Source: SAR202 cluster bacterium AC-647-P02_OGT_505m (GTDB lineage Bacteria > Chloroflexota > Dehalococcoidia > Lucifugimonadales > UBA826). From it: a DNA stretch of 59,197 nt. The notes under the pieces are model-generated. The model was given only the letters and a program-made list of their open reading frames with translations. It had not been told where the DNA came from and ran no database searches. The stretch spans positions 1 to 59,197 of the forward strand of contig VEXB01000008.1 of assembly GCA_009391195.1 (NCBI GenBank), written 5' to 3'. The position numbers were made by a program, and so were the translations under genes. Positions within the stretch are counted from its first letter, which is position 1. Every line of letters starts with the position of its first letter. This document shows, piece by piece, positions 16,603 through 25,315 of this stretch.

Positions 16603-18003
16603 TCATAATACTGAAGTGGGAGCTATCCATCCGCCAGTGATTTCCTCTACAGTTTCTAAGACAGACAGGACAATATCTTCTCTCCAGGGTTTCCCTACTA
16701 CCTGAACAGCTATGGGTAAATTACTTGAAGATGTTCCTCCCCTTACTACTCCGGCCGGCCATCCGGTGACATTAAAGGCCGAAGTATAAGAATAAAGAAA
16801 CTTGTTTTCAGGTAGAAAACTTTCACCAGGTCCCACTGCGGGTTTAGCAGATGCGGGACATAGAATCACATCGAAGTCTTTCATGAATTGGATCATTCCA
16901 CTCCTGTAGTGATCTACCATCTCCAGTACTTCTGTAAACTCCGACGTTGGTATTGCTGGGGCTTCTTCTAGCCTGTTTTCGATGAATGGTGAGAATTGGT
17001 TGGTTCCTGCATCCTTGAGGATTCTTCTGACCCACTCTCTTCCATCCCCTGTTCCATTTCTTCCATCGATTTGTTTCAACATTCTAATTGGGTCAGGTAG
17101 GATCTCTACAGTTGCTGCTCCTTTGTCTTGTAAGGCTGACGCTACATTTCTCACAACATTTGAAATCTCTTGAGTGGGTGACATCAAACCATTGTCCGTA
17201 TGAAAAGCAATTCTCATCCCTTTAATATCTATTTCGCTGGGATCTCTGATGGGCATAGGTACTATGTATGGATCCTTGAAATCAGGACCTGAGATAACCT
17301 TTAGGATTGGATTAAGATCTCTAACATACCGTGCCATAGGACCATTCTGAGTAAGGGATTCTGTTGCTCCCAGAGCGTAAGAAATACAATGTCCTGTGCG
17401 TGGGACTCTTCCTGAGGTCGGTTTGATTCCTGCAATTCCACAACTGTGTGCTGGTATGCGTATGCTTCCTCCCGTATCGCTGCCTATATCAAATGGGGAC
17501 CCTCCAGTAGCGATGATTGCCGCAGCCCCTCCACTGCTTCCACCTGGAGACAGATTTGTGTCGTAAGGATTTTTAGTTCTACCGTAGACCAAATTATCTG
17601 TATCAGCAGCAAGAGTCAGCTCTGGAGTATTTGTTTTTCCGAGTAAAATTGACCCGGCTTCACGAAGTCTTGAGACCAAAGTTGCGTCTGCCTCGGGGAC
17701 TTCATTTTGTCTCCCTAGAGTTGCCCAGGTTGTAATAACTCCCTCTGTATTCAAGGAGTCTTTTAAGGTCATGGGAACTCCATGCAGAGGACCTCGGTTT
17801 ATTCCTTGAGCGAGTTCAATATCTAGTGAATCAGCTTCAGAGAGTGCTCTTTCAAAACAATCTTGTACCAGTGCGTTTATAGAAGGGTTGATTTTGTTAA
17901 TTCTTTCAATACAGTTTTCCACGGCTTCTTTACTGGTTATCTCATTTGAGGCAATCGCTTTTCCTATATCTACTGCTGATGAGTGATTAACGTCTATACT
18001 CAT
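16603..18003 (-). CDS. Amidase (amidase-signature family)
   Basis: A 466-residue amidase-signature hydrolase with the complete Ser-cisSer-Lys triad: K81 (PMTLKDSLN), S156 in the GGSSGG block, and S180 in SDTGGSIRIPA. The C-terminal part that shapes the substrate pocket is full length. These enzymes hydrolyse amides (fatty amides, aryl amides, 6-aminohexanoate oligomers, or Gln-tRNA when paired with GatB/C, which are absent here). There is no signal peptide, so it is cytoplasmic. The ATG is preceded by AAGGAG on the minus strand. It lies 67 bp downstream of an epimerase-like gene on the same strand. Confidence 0.9.
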   Translation of the reverse strand: MSIDVNHSSAVDIGKAIASNEITSKEAVENCIERINKINPSINALVQDCFERALSEADSLDIELAQGINRGPLHGVPMTLKDSLNTEGVITTWATLGRQNEVPEADATLVSRLREAGSILLGKTNTPELTLAADTDNLVYGRTKNPYDTNLSPGGSSGGAAAIIATGGSPFDIGSDTGGSIRIPAHSCGIAGIKPTSGRVPRTGHCISYALGATESLTQNGPMARYVRDLNPILKVISGPDFKDPYIVPMPIRDPSEIDIKGMRIAFHTDNGLMSPTQEISNVVRNVASALQDKGAATVEILPDPIRMLKQIDGRNGTGDGREWVRRILKDAGTNQFSPFIENRLEEAPAIPTSEFTEVLEMVDHYRSGMIQFMKDFDVILCPASAKPAVGPGESFLPENKFLYSYTSAFNVTGWPAGVVRGGTSSSNLPIAVQVVGKPWREDIVLSVLETVEEITGGWIAPTSVL

Positions 18004-18070
18004 TTTTTCTCCTTGTGGTGGCAGCCCGATGCAAATTCTGCCGTGCTCGTTACATTTTTAATCTGGTTGA

Positions 18071-18841
18071 CTAACTATCTGGATAAAAAAAGTTGTCATC
18101 TGCAGAATTCTTGGGTATGTATCCGAGTATTTTTTCTGCGTGACTAAGATCACGATAATTCCACTTGTTGTTTGAAACAGCGAAAACTGTTTCACATCTA
18201 ATTGTGTCGGGGGCGTCTATGCAGAGTCTGAGCATGTTACATATATCATCGTGTCCTAGGTAACTCGCATTCTCCCTAACACTCAAGGGTTTATTTTCTT
18301 TTTTAACAACACCTATTCGCACGCTGATTACAGAAAGGTTATATTCGTCCGAAAAATGTCGCCCCAAGGCCTCTCCCCAAACTTTGGTTGCGCCATAAAG
18401 AGCATCGGGACGCACTTGTTCGTGAGTAATCATGTCAAAATCCTTTGGGACTTCGTGGTAACTCCCTTCAGCAATTTCCTTATATGGAGATACTCTCTCA
18501 AATCCTCTTATTGCACTTCCACTTGAGGCAAGTATCACTCTGTTTACTCCTGCCCTTCGGGCTGCTTCAAAAACATTGTAGGTGCCTACAACGTTCACGG
18601 AGTGCTGATGTTCCCATTCCTGTGAACCGAGATATGCGGCGAGGTGCACTACCACATCCTGGTTGTCGAAAGCGGGTGTAATAGACTCTAGGTCTGTGAT
18701 GTCAGACTGGAAGGTTTTTACACCTTCTACACGGCTTCTGTTTAGTGCTGTAAGTTCGTATCCACCTTTATCCTCTAGATGTGTTTTAAGCAATCCCCCT
18801 ATTAGTCCACTCATTCCTGTTATCAACACTCTTTTGGTCAT
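18071..18841 (-). CDS. NAD-dependent epimerase/dehydratase (extended SDR)
   Basis: A 256-residue extended short-chain dehydrogenase. The cofactor loop is TGMSGLIG (residues 8-15), VVHLAAYLG is near 84-92, the catalytic serine in ASSGSAI follows, and YGATK gives the YxxxK pair. At this length it is closest to the short uronate/sugar epimerase-like members. The substrate is probably a nucleotide sugar or sugar acid, and nothing in the neighbourhood fixes it. The ribosome site AGGAG precedes the ATG. The amidase downstream may be co-transcribed. Confidence 0.85.
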   Translation of the reverse strand: MTKRVLITGMSGLIGGLLKTHLEDKGGYELTALNRSRVEGVKTFQSDITDLESITPAFDNQDVVVHLAAYLGSQEWEHQHSVNVVGTYNVFEAARRAGVNRVILASSGSAIRGFERVSPYKEIAEGSYHEVPKDFDMITHEQVRPDALYGATKVWGEALGRHFSDEYNLSVISVRIGVVKKENKPLSVRENASYLGHDDICNMLRLCIDAPDTIRCETVFAVSNNKWNYRDLSHAEKILGYIPKNSADDNFFYPDS

Positions 18842-18972
18842 TTTTTTCTCCTAAAGGCCATCGTTCGATACTCTTTGTGGATACTAGCATTTATGGAGAG
18901 ATTATTGTTCTCTTTACTTCGAGCGGTATTTCCCCTTCTATTATTAAATTTAATAGTGGGTTGGTGACCTGT

Positions 18973-18992
18973 ACCTAATTAGGTGCTATATT
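18973..18992 (+). promoter_or_regulatory. Extended -10 promoter with adjacent 12-bp palindrome
   Basis: The palindrome ACCTAATTAGGT (18973-18984) is followed directly by TGCTATATT, an extended -10 element with TATATT at 18987-18992, about 50 bp before the FAH-family gene. No good -35 is seen at 17 bp, which fits an extended -10 promoter. The palindrome is placed where a repressor could block polymerase. This is pattern-based and has no other support. Confidence 0.4.
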
Positions 18993-19039
18993 CACCCCGT
19001 TGGGAGTTACGACTAGATCTGGAAATTTAGGAGCAAGAA

Positions 19040-19963
19040 ATGAAGTTGGCATTTTTTAATGATTTTACTCTGGGTGTTGTGAAAGGTGACAAGATAGTAG
19101 ACATATCTGAAGCTGTTCCAGTTAACGAACATAACCATCCCCAGGGATTACTTAACAGGATTATAGAGTCGTTTGGAAGTTACAGGAGCGCGATAGAAGA
19201 TGTAGTTGAATCTTCAGAAGGGGTGCCGATTGCATCAGTGTCTTTTAAATCGCCAGCACCAAATCCTCATAATATTGTTTGTATGGCGGTTAACTATATG
19301 GAGGATGGGACAAGAGATGCCCCTGCTCCCATTAACGCTTTCCATAAATCTCCCAATGCAGTACTTCCTGACGGAGGAACGATAGTTTTGCCAGATGCGC
19401 CCGCTACGATATTTGAGCCGGAAGCGGAAATGGCATTGGTAATAGGTAAAACTGCTACACAAGTGCGGGCTGAGGATGCATTTGATTACATATTTGGATA
19501 TATGAATTTCATTGATATGTCTGCTCGGGGTCTAGGTTCTGGTGGGGGTGTTTTTTATCAGATGAAATCAAGGGATACTTTCGCTCCCATGGGCCCGTTT
19601 ATAGTTACAGCAGATGAGGTTGATAATCCTCAAAACCTTAATATAAAACTTTCTGTAAATGGGGACTTGAAGCAGGATTTCAATACGGATGATATGGCCC
19701 ACCAGATACCAAGAGTAATTGAATGGGTAACCTCAATACACACTCTAAATCCAGGAGATGTCGTAGCAACAGGCACGAATCATAGAGGCCTTACTCCAAT
19801 TATGGACGGGGACAAGATTGAACTAGAAACAGAAGGTTTGGGGAAACTTCATATTGGTGTTAGTGATGATCTCGGACGCAAATGGGAGCGTGAAACAAGG
19901 TTAGAAAGACAGAATCAAGGTTTTGATGATCCTACTCCCCAAGTATCTGGCAAATATTCATAA
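19040..19963 (+). CDS. Fumarylacetoacetate hydrolase (FAH) family protein
   Basis: A 307-residue protein with a full C-terminal FAH domain. The metal ligands appear in FEPEAEMALVIG (E-x-E) and in YMNFIDMSAR (Asp); the substrate loop is near MKSRDTFAPMGPF, and PGDVVATGTNHRG closes the fold. The family hydrolyses or decarboxylates C-C bonds of beta-diketo or 2-keto acids: fumarylacetoacetate, 2-oxo-hept-3-ene-dioate, acylpyruvates or oxaloacetate. An LLM oxidoreductase follows by 74 bp on the same strand, so the two may act in one ring-cleavage or keto-acid pathway. The ribosome site is AGGAG. Confidence 0.9.
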   Translation: MKLAFFNDFTLGVVKGDKIVDISEAVPVNEHNHPQGLLNRIIESFGSYRSAIEDVVESSEGVPIASVSFKSPAPNPHNIVCMAVNYMEDGTRDAPAPINAFHKSPNAVLPDGGTIVLPDAPATIFEPEAEMALVIGKTATQVRAEDAFDYIFGYMNFIDMSARGLGSGGGVFYQMKSRDTFAPMGPFIVTADEVDNPQNLNIKLSVNGDLKQDFNTDDMAHQIPRVIEWVTSIHTLNPGDVVATGTNHRGLTPIMDGDKIELETEGLGKLHIGVSDDLGRKWERETRLERQNQGFDDPTPQVSGKYS

Positions 19964-20037
19964 ATAACTAAAAGCGCTATATTTTTCGGTGATGTTTAAA
20001 TGTAAATATTCTGTCGTATGAAGTATGAGGAGATTAG

Positions 20038-20871
20038 GTGAAGTTCAATTTAATATACCCAGTTAAAGAGGGATATTTGGATAGAGGACTCATTCGTGAT
20101 GTTGCGGTTGCGGCGGAGGAAGCGGGATTTTACGGGTTTCTTTCATGGGACCATTACATGCTTCCAGATAGTTCTGAAACTCTAGATGCGTGGAGTATTT
20201 TGTCATATCTCGCCGGTCAGACGTCCAGGATTAAATTGGGTACAGTGGTAACCCCTCTTCCTTTCCGTCCGCCTTCTCAACTTGCAAAGATTGTAAGCAC
20301 CGTAGACTTGTTATCTGGTGGCCGGACCATACTTGGTGTTGGAGCAGGCTGGCACAGACCTGAGTTTGACGGGTTTAGTGAGTGGTTACCCACTGGTAAG
20401 CGAGTTGCACAAACATCGGAAGCTTTAGAGCTCATAACCACGCTTTGGCGAGGAGGGACCAGTGATTTCAGTGGGAGGTATTTTAGTTCGAAAGGTGCCG
20501 AAATTTTGCCTTCTCCCGTACAAAAACCTCATCCCCCAATGTGGTTTGGCGTAAAAGGACCAAAAATGATGGAATTGGCAGCCCTTTATGGAGATGGGTG
20601 GATTCCTACTAACATTACACCGTCAGATTATGCTTCTGGACTGCAGAAATTACATGAAATCCGAACAGATAATGGAATCAGGGAAGATATAAAAGGGGCC
20701 CTTCAGAATTTTGAGGTGTTTACTGACGCCTCTCTATGCTTGGAAACTATATGTGAGTACAGAGACGCTGGCTGCGAATACTATGGTCCAATATGGTCCT
20801 ATCCACCGGATGAAATGATTTCCCGCATACACTGGTTCGCTGAGAATATTATGAGTTCCAACGAATTGTGA
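20038..20871 (+). CDS. LLM-class F420-dependent oxidoreductase
   Basis: A 277-residue luciferase-like enzyme, single TIM barrel. It has the EAGFYGFLSWDHY element (about 30-42), KLGTVVTPLPFRPP, the SGGR motif and GVGAGWHRPEF cofactor loop near residues 96-110, and PPMWFGVKGPKMMELAALYGDGW in the second half. The start is GTG with AGGAG about 6 bases upstream. F420H2 or FMNH2 is the likely reductant; the substrate is unknown. It is read on the same strand as the FAH-family hydrolase. Confidence 0.87.
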   Translation: MKFNLIYPVKEGYLDRGLIRDVAVAAEEAGFYGFLSWDHYMLPDSSETLDAWSILSYLAGQTSRIKLGTVVTPLPFRPPSQLAKIVSTVDLLSGGRTILGVGAGWHRPEFDGFSEWLPTGKRVAQTSEALELITTLWRGGTSDFSGRYFSSKGAEILPSPVQKPHPPMWFGVKGPKMMELAALYGDGWIPTNITPSDYASGLQKLHEIRTDNGIREDIKGALQNFEVFTDASLCLETICEYRDAGCEYYGPIWSYPPDEMISRIHWFAENIMSSNEL

Positions 20872-20940
20872 GTTTTTTCAAATTCCAAACAGAGAACTCG
20901 TACTTGCGATTTCTCCAAATAACTTTTCAGGCCGTAGACT

Positions 20941-21945
20941 CTAAAGATTGTATTGGGGGTCTAAGTAGTCTTTTTCCTTGGCGTAGACTTGCAGTCTACC
21001 TCTAGTGCTCTCAGATACGATTATTCGGTCCTGACTGTCTATTGTGATAGAGGTAGGTCTTTCAAAAGTTGCCAGAGATGACTTGTCTTCTACCCTGCGA
21101 TAGGCTTTTAATGCGTCAGGATTGGACTCGACGACCTCTTTGGCCCATTGGGAGAATTCGTACGCATCTCCATAGAGACTTGTGAGGATCTCTCCTTCTG
21201 GATCAAAAATTTGTACTCTTTTATTACCCCAGTCCACCACGTAAACGTCGCCTTCACTGTCGACTGCAACATCTGATGGATGGTTTAGTCTCATATCTTC
21301 TGGGAATGTGACACCATACGAGAGTAAGAACTCTCCTTCAGGGGTGAATTTCTGGACTCTATTGTTACCCCAGTCAGCCACATAAACGTTAGAGTTTTGG
21401 TCCACAGTGATACCCCATGGGTCCGAAAACTGGCCTTCTGAACTCCCTGCTTCGCCCCACGTAAGGATAAATTCACCTTCCCTGGTAAATTTTTGTATTC
21501 TGTTGTTTCCTGAATCAACTACGAAAAGATTGTCACTAGAGTCAAATGCGATTCCAGAAGGCATATTTAAATTACCTTCCTTGTTGCCTGGGTCTCCCCA
21601 TTCACCCATCTTTTTACCTTCTGGGTCGTATTCGATTACGGTGTTTGTATGTTCGTCAGTGCAGTAAACGTGACTTCTACTGTCCACCGCCAGAGATGAG
21701 GGCCACGTAAAATCTCCGTGTCCAAAATCCCCAATAAACTCTTCGTCAATGGTTACTTTGCCGATTCTTTTGTTCGGCTGTACCACCCCTCCAGCGCCGT
21801 CGCCACCTCTACTGAGCACATATATTGAGTCATCTTTAAAGCTGACTATGCTCATAGGCTGGGTAAATCCGTTACCTGCTGCTGCATTTCTTCCGATTGC
21901 ATGACTGAAATTCCAAGTTCTGCCTTGGACTGTAGTTGTAAGCAT
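20941..21945 (-). CDS. NHL-repeat six-bladed beta-propeller protein
   Basis: A 334-residue protein built of about six NHL repeats. The core 'vyVaDwGNnRVQkFtpeGefl' pattern occurs at least four times, for example VVDSGNNRIQKF, VADWGNNRVQKF and VVDWGNKRVQIF. There is no signal peptide and no transmembrane segment, although many relatives are extracellular. Such propellers act as scaffolds or as SMP-30/peptidyl-lyase-like enzymes. It is the last gene of a same-strand group with DUF1501 and DUF1800 proteins with gaps of about 36 bp, so a shared role is probable but undefined. Confidence 0.85.
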   Translation of the reverse strand: MLTTTVQGRTWNFSHAIGRNAAAGNGFTQPMSIVSFKDDSIYVLSRGGDGAGGVVQPNKRIGKVTIDEEFIGDFGHGDFTWPSSLAVDSRSHVYCTDEHTNTVIEYDPEGKKMGEWGDPGNKEGNLNMPSGIAFDSSDNLFVVDSGNNRIQKFTREGEFILTWGEAGSSEGQFSDPWGITVDQNSNVYVADWGNNRVQKFTPEGEFLLSYGVTFPEDMRLNHPSDVAVDSEGDVYVVDWGNKRVQIFDPEGEILTSLYGDAYEFSQWAKEVVESNPDALKAYRRVEDKSSLATFERPTSITIDSQDRIIVSESTRGRLQVYAKEKDYLDPQYNL

Positions 21946-21981
21946 CTTTGCCTCCGAGCAAATTCTCTATGATGCGTTTTT

Positions 21982-23121
21982 CTAATTAGAGGATTGAATG
22001 AACTTCTCGCTGGAAAATGCTCCATTAACTATGGGAGCGGCCTCAACCTCCAGCCAGTCCTCTAGCAAAGTAGTATAAACACCCCTGAAATCTTGATTAG
22101 GAACTAAGTCTCCCTGTTCGAGAGCCTCAGCTCTTGTTTCAGGGTAGCGGCTGTACATTCCTCCGTTCACTCTCGGCCCGATTACAAACGAAACTCCGGC
22201 TGCACCATGGTCTGTTCCTGACCCGTTGTCCCTAACCCGCCTACCAAATTCGGAAAATAGGAACATCACGACATTTTCGTCATGCCCTGTTTCTTCCAGA
22301 TCATCCCAAAAATCTTGTATAGCTGTGGAAACTTCTTGCCATAACTGAGCATGGGTAGGTGTCTGGGCTGCATGAGTGTCAAAACTTCCATGCTGCGTAT
22401 AGAAGACTCTCGTCCCTAAGTTTGCTTTATGAATAGTTGATACATCTCTCAAATTTCTTGCTATGGAATTATCAGCATATTCAATGTTGGATTCATATTT
22501 GTCTGGCGCGACCTTCAGAATATCGGCTCCATTCAATGCATCAATTCCAGTTTGGCCCAGATAATCCAAAACAGGGCCGGAACCCAGGGCAGCTCCATAC
22601 ATGTTAGAAAAGCGGGTTAGCATTTTTTCTCTAACTACATCTTGTTCTACACTTGTTAATAGTCCATATGTTGATAAATCTGCTACTGATGCGACTGAGA
22701 CACCAGGGGTCACTAGTGCTCTAGGCAGACCCTGTCCGATATTGACTGCTGTAACTGGATTTGTACTCTCTGGATCTAATTCACGAATAGCTCTGCCGAG
22801 CCATCCTTCAGTGCCTACTTTATCTGGTTCCGCCGTGTGCCAAATATCCATAGATCGGAAGTGAGACCTTGGAGAATTGGCGTATCCAATACCGTGGATG
22901 ATGGCCATGTTTCCTTTTTTATAGATGTCTCTCATAGGTGACATCGATGGGTGTAGAGCATACTCTGCGTCGATAGTGAGCATCTCAGCTTCTGGGATGC
23001 TTAGGGATCTTCTGTTGTCATAGTAATTGCTATCGTTGTAGGGGATAACCGTATTGAAATAGTCGTTTCCCCCAGACAACTGCAAAACAACTATTACGGG
23101 TTCTTTGTCTTTCGTTACCAT
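21982..23121 (-). CDS. DUF1501 family protein
   Basis: A 379-residue DUF1501 protein with the N-terminal VVLQLSGGNDYFNTV, the central SHFRSMDIWHTAEP, TQHGSFDTHAAQ, and the C-terminal SEFGRRVRDNGSGTDHGAAG, all hallmark segments. The fold belongs to the alkaline-phosphatase/sulfatase-like group and the Asp/His motifs could bind metal. Most DUF1501 proteins carry a Tat signal peptide; none is seen here, as the protein starts eight residues before the first strand. It is paired with DUF1800, as in many genomes, with a 36-bp gap. The pair's function is not established. Confidence 0.88.
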   Translation of the reverse strand: MVTKDKEPVIVVLQLSGGNDYFNTVIPYNDSNYYDNRRSLSIPEAEMLTIDAEYALHPSMSPMRDIYKKGNMAIIHGIGYANSPRSHFRSMDIWHTAEPDKVGTEGWLGRAIRELDPESTNPVTAVNIGQGLPRALVTPGVSVASVADLSTYGLLTSVEQDVVREKMLTRFSNMYGAALGSGPVLDYLGQTGIDALNGADILKVAPDKYESNIEYADNSIARNLRDVSTIHKANLGTRVFYTQHGSFDTHAAQTPTHAQLWQEVSTAIQDFWDDLEETGHDENVVMFLFSEFGRRVRDNGSGTDHGAAGVSFVIGPRVNGGMYSRYPETRAEALEQGDLVPNQDFRGVYTTLLEDWLEVEAAPIVNGAFSSEKFIQSSN

Positions 23122-23157
23122 GTTTGCCTCCTCTACTTGCAGTTCAGCCTATAGTGT

Positions 23158-24564
23158 TTATCCGAACTGATACTCCCTGGTTGACGCGATTAGCGCCAGC
23201 ATTTCACTGGCTCTCACCGCAGATTGCTCGTAGGATTTTTCATCCCACGTTATATTTCCCTGTTCATTTGCATGTGAGACGAGTTCTTCTCGTGTCTTGT
23301 CCTTTACTGGTAACGGTCCCATCTGCTCCAAACATTTTTCCACTAGTTCTTCAGGTGACATGGTGCCGTCACAGTCTGCAATTTTGGAAATGATCTTTTT
23401 TACACCCGGTAGGGCGGTGTCACTGAGTCGATCGGACACGAAGTTAACCCTTTTTACAAGTGCCCCACTATTTATCCACTCCCTGCCCGTATGCCAGCCT
23501 TCCACGCTAGGCGGGTCTAATATATCCTGGCCCATATATCCTGGTTCCTTGGCGGTGGATTCTAATCGCGGGTCGGGTCCTAGAACATCTTCTACTAGTC
23601 TCAGAGTTCCAACGACTACTTCCACCGGGCTCTTAACTCTTTTGTAGGCGGATTCTTTGAAGAAGCTGGAGTTAAACAGAGCTCTTAATGCTGGTTTTAC
23701 CTCATAGTCTGAGTCAATGAGTATTTTTGCTAACTGGTTCACTGCCTCAGGATTTTTTGGTGCTTCTATGTTCCATGCGGGAACTTGAGGTTCATCTTCG
23801 ACAAAAAAGTTGTAGAGATGTCGAGCTATGAATTTTGAACATGCGTCCTGTTGGAGAATGATATCTATGATGTCTTCACCATCGAAGTTCCCTGTATGGC
23901 CAAGGAATGTCTTCTCTGTGTAGTCGTGGTCTTCTGCTCTAAACTCGAATTTCCAGGGGTGTCGGCCGTATGGGTATCTAGGCATCTTCGCGCCAATTGT
24001 CCATCCAGTGAACGCTCTTGAACACTCAAAGACATCGGTTTCTGTGTAATTGCCCACGCCAAGGGAAAACAGTTCAAGTAATTCACGTCCCCAATTCTCG
24101 TTTGGAGCGTTTTTGTGGTTTTCATTATTGTCCAACCAAAATATCATCGCCGGGTCTCTGGCTAGATTAACGAGAAGGTTTCGATAATTCCCCATACCCT
24201 CTTCACGGAACATGGCGATCTGATCCAAAAGATGGTTGCAGTTATCTACTTTTGCGTTTCCAGTAGCAAACACATGATGCCAAAAAAGCGCCATTTTTTC
24301 TTGAAGTGGTCGCTGGGTATTCAGCATGAAATATAGCCAGTTAGCCTGACCGGGTCCAGATGCTCCACCGGGGACTTCAGTAATAGGATGGCGTCTAAGT
24401 AACGAATATTCATCGACCGCAGTTTCCGAATCAACATTTATCAGCTTTTCCACTGTGGCTTCGTAACCAATTTCGCTAAATACATCAAGATCGTCACTGC
24501 TTGCCCCGAATCCTGCGCGCCTCAAAAGATGGGCCAATAATTCTCTTTCCGCCGTCACAGTCAT
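23158..24564 (-). CDS. DUF1800 family protein
   Basis: A 468-residue DUF1800 protein, recognised by HLLRRAGFGAS near residue 11, MALFWHHVFATGNAKV, WGRELLELFSLGVGNYTE, CSRAFTGWTI and IARHLYNFFVEDEP. It is helical, conserved and of unknown biochemical role, almost always encoded beside DUF1501, as here. There is no signal peptide. It is the promoter-proximal gene of the DUF1800-DUF1501-NHL group. The 262-bp divergent region before it contains a perfect 9+6+9 inverted repeat. Confidence 0.88.
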   Translation of the reverse strand: MTVTAERELLAHLLRRAGFGASSDDLDVFSEIGYEATVEKLINVDSETAVDEYSLLRRHPITEVPGGASGPGQANWLYFMLNTQRPLQEKMALFWHHVFATGNAKVDNCNHLLDQIAMFREEGMGNYRNLLVNLARDPAMIFWLDNNENHKNAPNENWGRELLELFSLGVGNYTETDVFECSRAFTGWTIGAKMPRYPYGRHPWKFEFRAEDHDYTEKTFLGHTGNFDGEDIIDIILQQDACSKFIARHLYNFFVEDEPQVPAWNIEAPKNPEAVNQLAKILIDSDYEVKPALRALFNSSFFKESAYKRVKSPVEVVVGTLRLVEDVLGPDPRLESTAKEPGYMGQDILDPPSVEGWHTGREWINSGALVKRVNFVSDRLSDTALPGVKKIISKIADCDGTMSPEELVEKCLEQMGPLPVKDKTREELVSHANEQGNITWDEKSYEQSAVRASEMLALIASTREYQFG

Positions 24565-24666
24565 ACCAACCTCCTATCACAAATACAGGTGAATTATTCT
24601 TTTAGAAAATACAACTTATTATGTCTCTGTATTTACACCATTATGGCATCGTGATTTCTCATGTCA

Positions 24667-24690
24667 ATAACCATACAAATTTATGGTTAT
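24667..24690. promoter_or_regulatory. Perfect inverted repeat (9+6+9) in a divergent promoter region
   Basis: ATAACCATA (24667-24675) and TATGGTTAT (24682-24690) are exact inverted copies with a 6-base spacer. The repeat sits in the middle of the 262-bp region between the DUF1800 gene (minus) and the VOC-protein gene (plus). The AT-rich arms and 15-bp centre spacing suit a dimeric helix-turn-helix repressor more than a terminator, and no T run follows. The rest of the gap shows no confident -35/-10 pair. Confidence 0.45.
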
Positions 24691-24826
24691 AAAGGACGTT
24701 AATTTACAGTTGATGAGACCGTGTTTTGTGACTATAAGGTATTAGGTTTATGTCCCATTTGGCGTTCTGTCTTGACCCATGCCATATTATTAGGATTCTA
24801 CGAAGTAATGCTTTGGGAGGTGATGT

Positions 24827-25300
24827 ATGCCAGCAGTAGCAGGATTAGGTCATGTGGGGATATATACGCATGATTTGTTTAAGATGAGAGATTTTTACTC
24901 ACGTGTAATGGGGCTCGAAATTACGGATGAAGAAACAGAGGACAGGGGAATAGTCTTCATGTCATCTAATCCCGAAGAAGAACATCATGAATTTGTTTTG
25001 ATGAAAGGAAGGGATGTACCGGAAGGATCGAAGATGGTTCAACAGATCTCTTTTTACGTTAATACGCTCTCAGAGTTGAAACAATTTCACACAGTGTTCA
25101 AAAGTGAAGAGGTTCGTATAGAACGTACGGTCAGTCATGGTAATGCATTTGGCATGTATGCCCTTGACCCTGAGGGAAACACTATAGAGGTTTACTACCG
25201 GACCGGATTCCCGGTTCCTCAACCCTGTGCAGACCCAGTCAATCTTGAAGATGCAGAGGAGTCATTGTTAGACCAGGCTAGATCTCGCATACCTGCCTAG
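24827..25300 (+). CDS. VOC-family protein, extradiol (catechol 2,3-) dioxygenase-like
   Basis: A 157-residue single VOC unit made of two beta-alpha-beta-beta-beta modules. The three metal-ligand positions are filled: His in GLGHVGIYTHD (residue 8), His in EHHEFVLMKG (about 63-65) and Glu in PEGNTIEVYYRTG (about 125). H-H-E with Fe(II) is typical of extradiol dioxygenases, though glyalase-like and other VOC enzymes share it, and the protein is half the size of two-domain BphC enzymes. It is followed after 15 bp by an HsaA-like monooxygenase and then an amidase. A hydroxylation followed by ring-cleavage sequence is a plausible reading. Confidence 0.82.
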   Translation: MPAVAGLGHVGIYTHDLFKMRDFYSRVMGLEITDEETEDRGIVFMSSNPEEEHHEFVLMKGRDVPEGSKMVQQISFYVNTLSELKQFHTVFKSEEVRIERTVSHGNAFGMYALDPEGNTIEVYYRTGFPVPQPCADPVNLEDAEESLLDQARSRIPA

Positions 25301-25315
25301 CCACGAGGTTTTACA

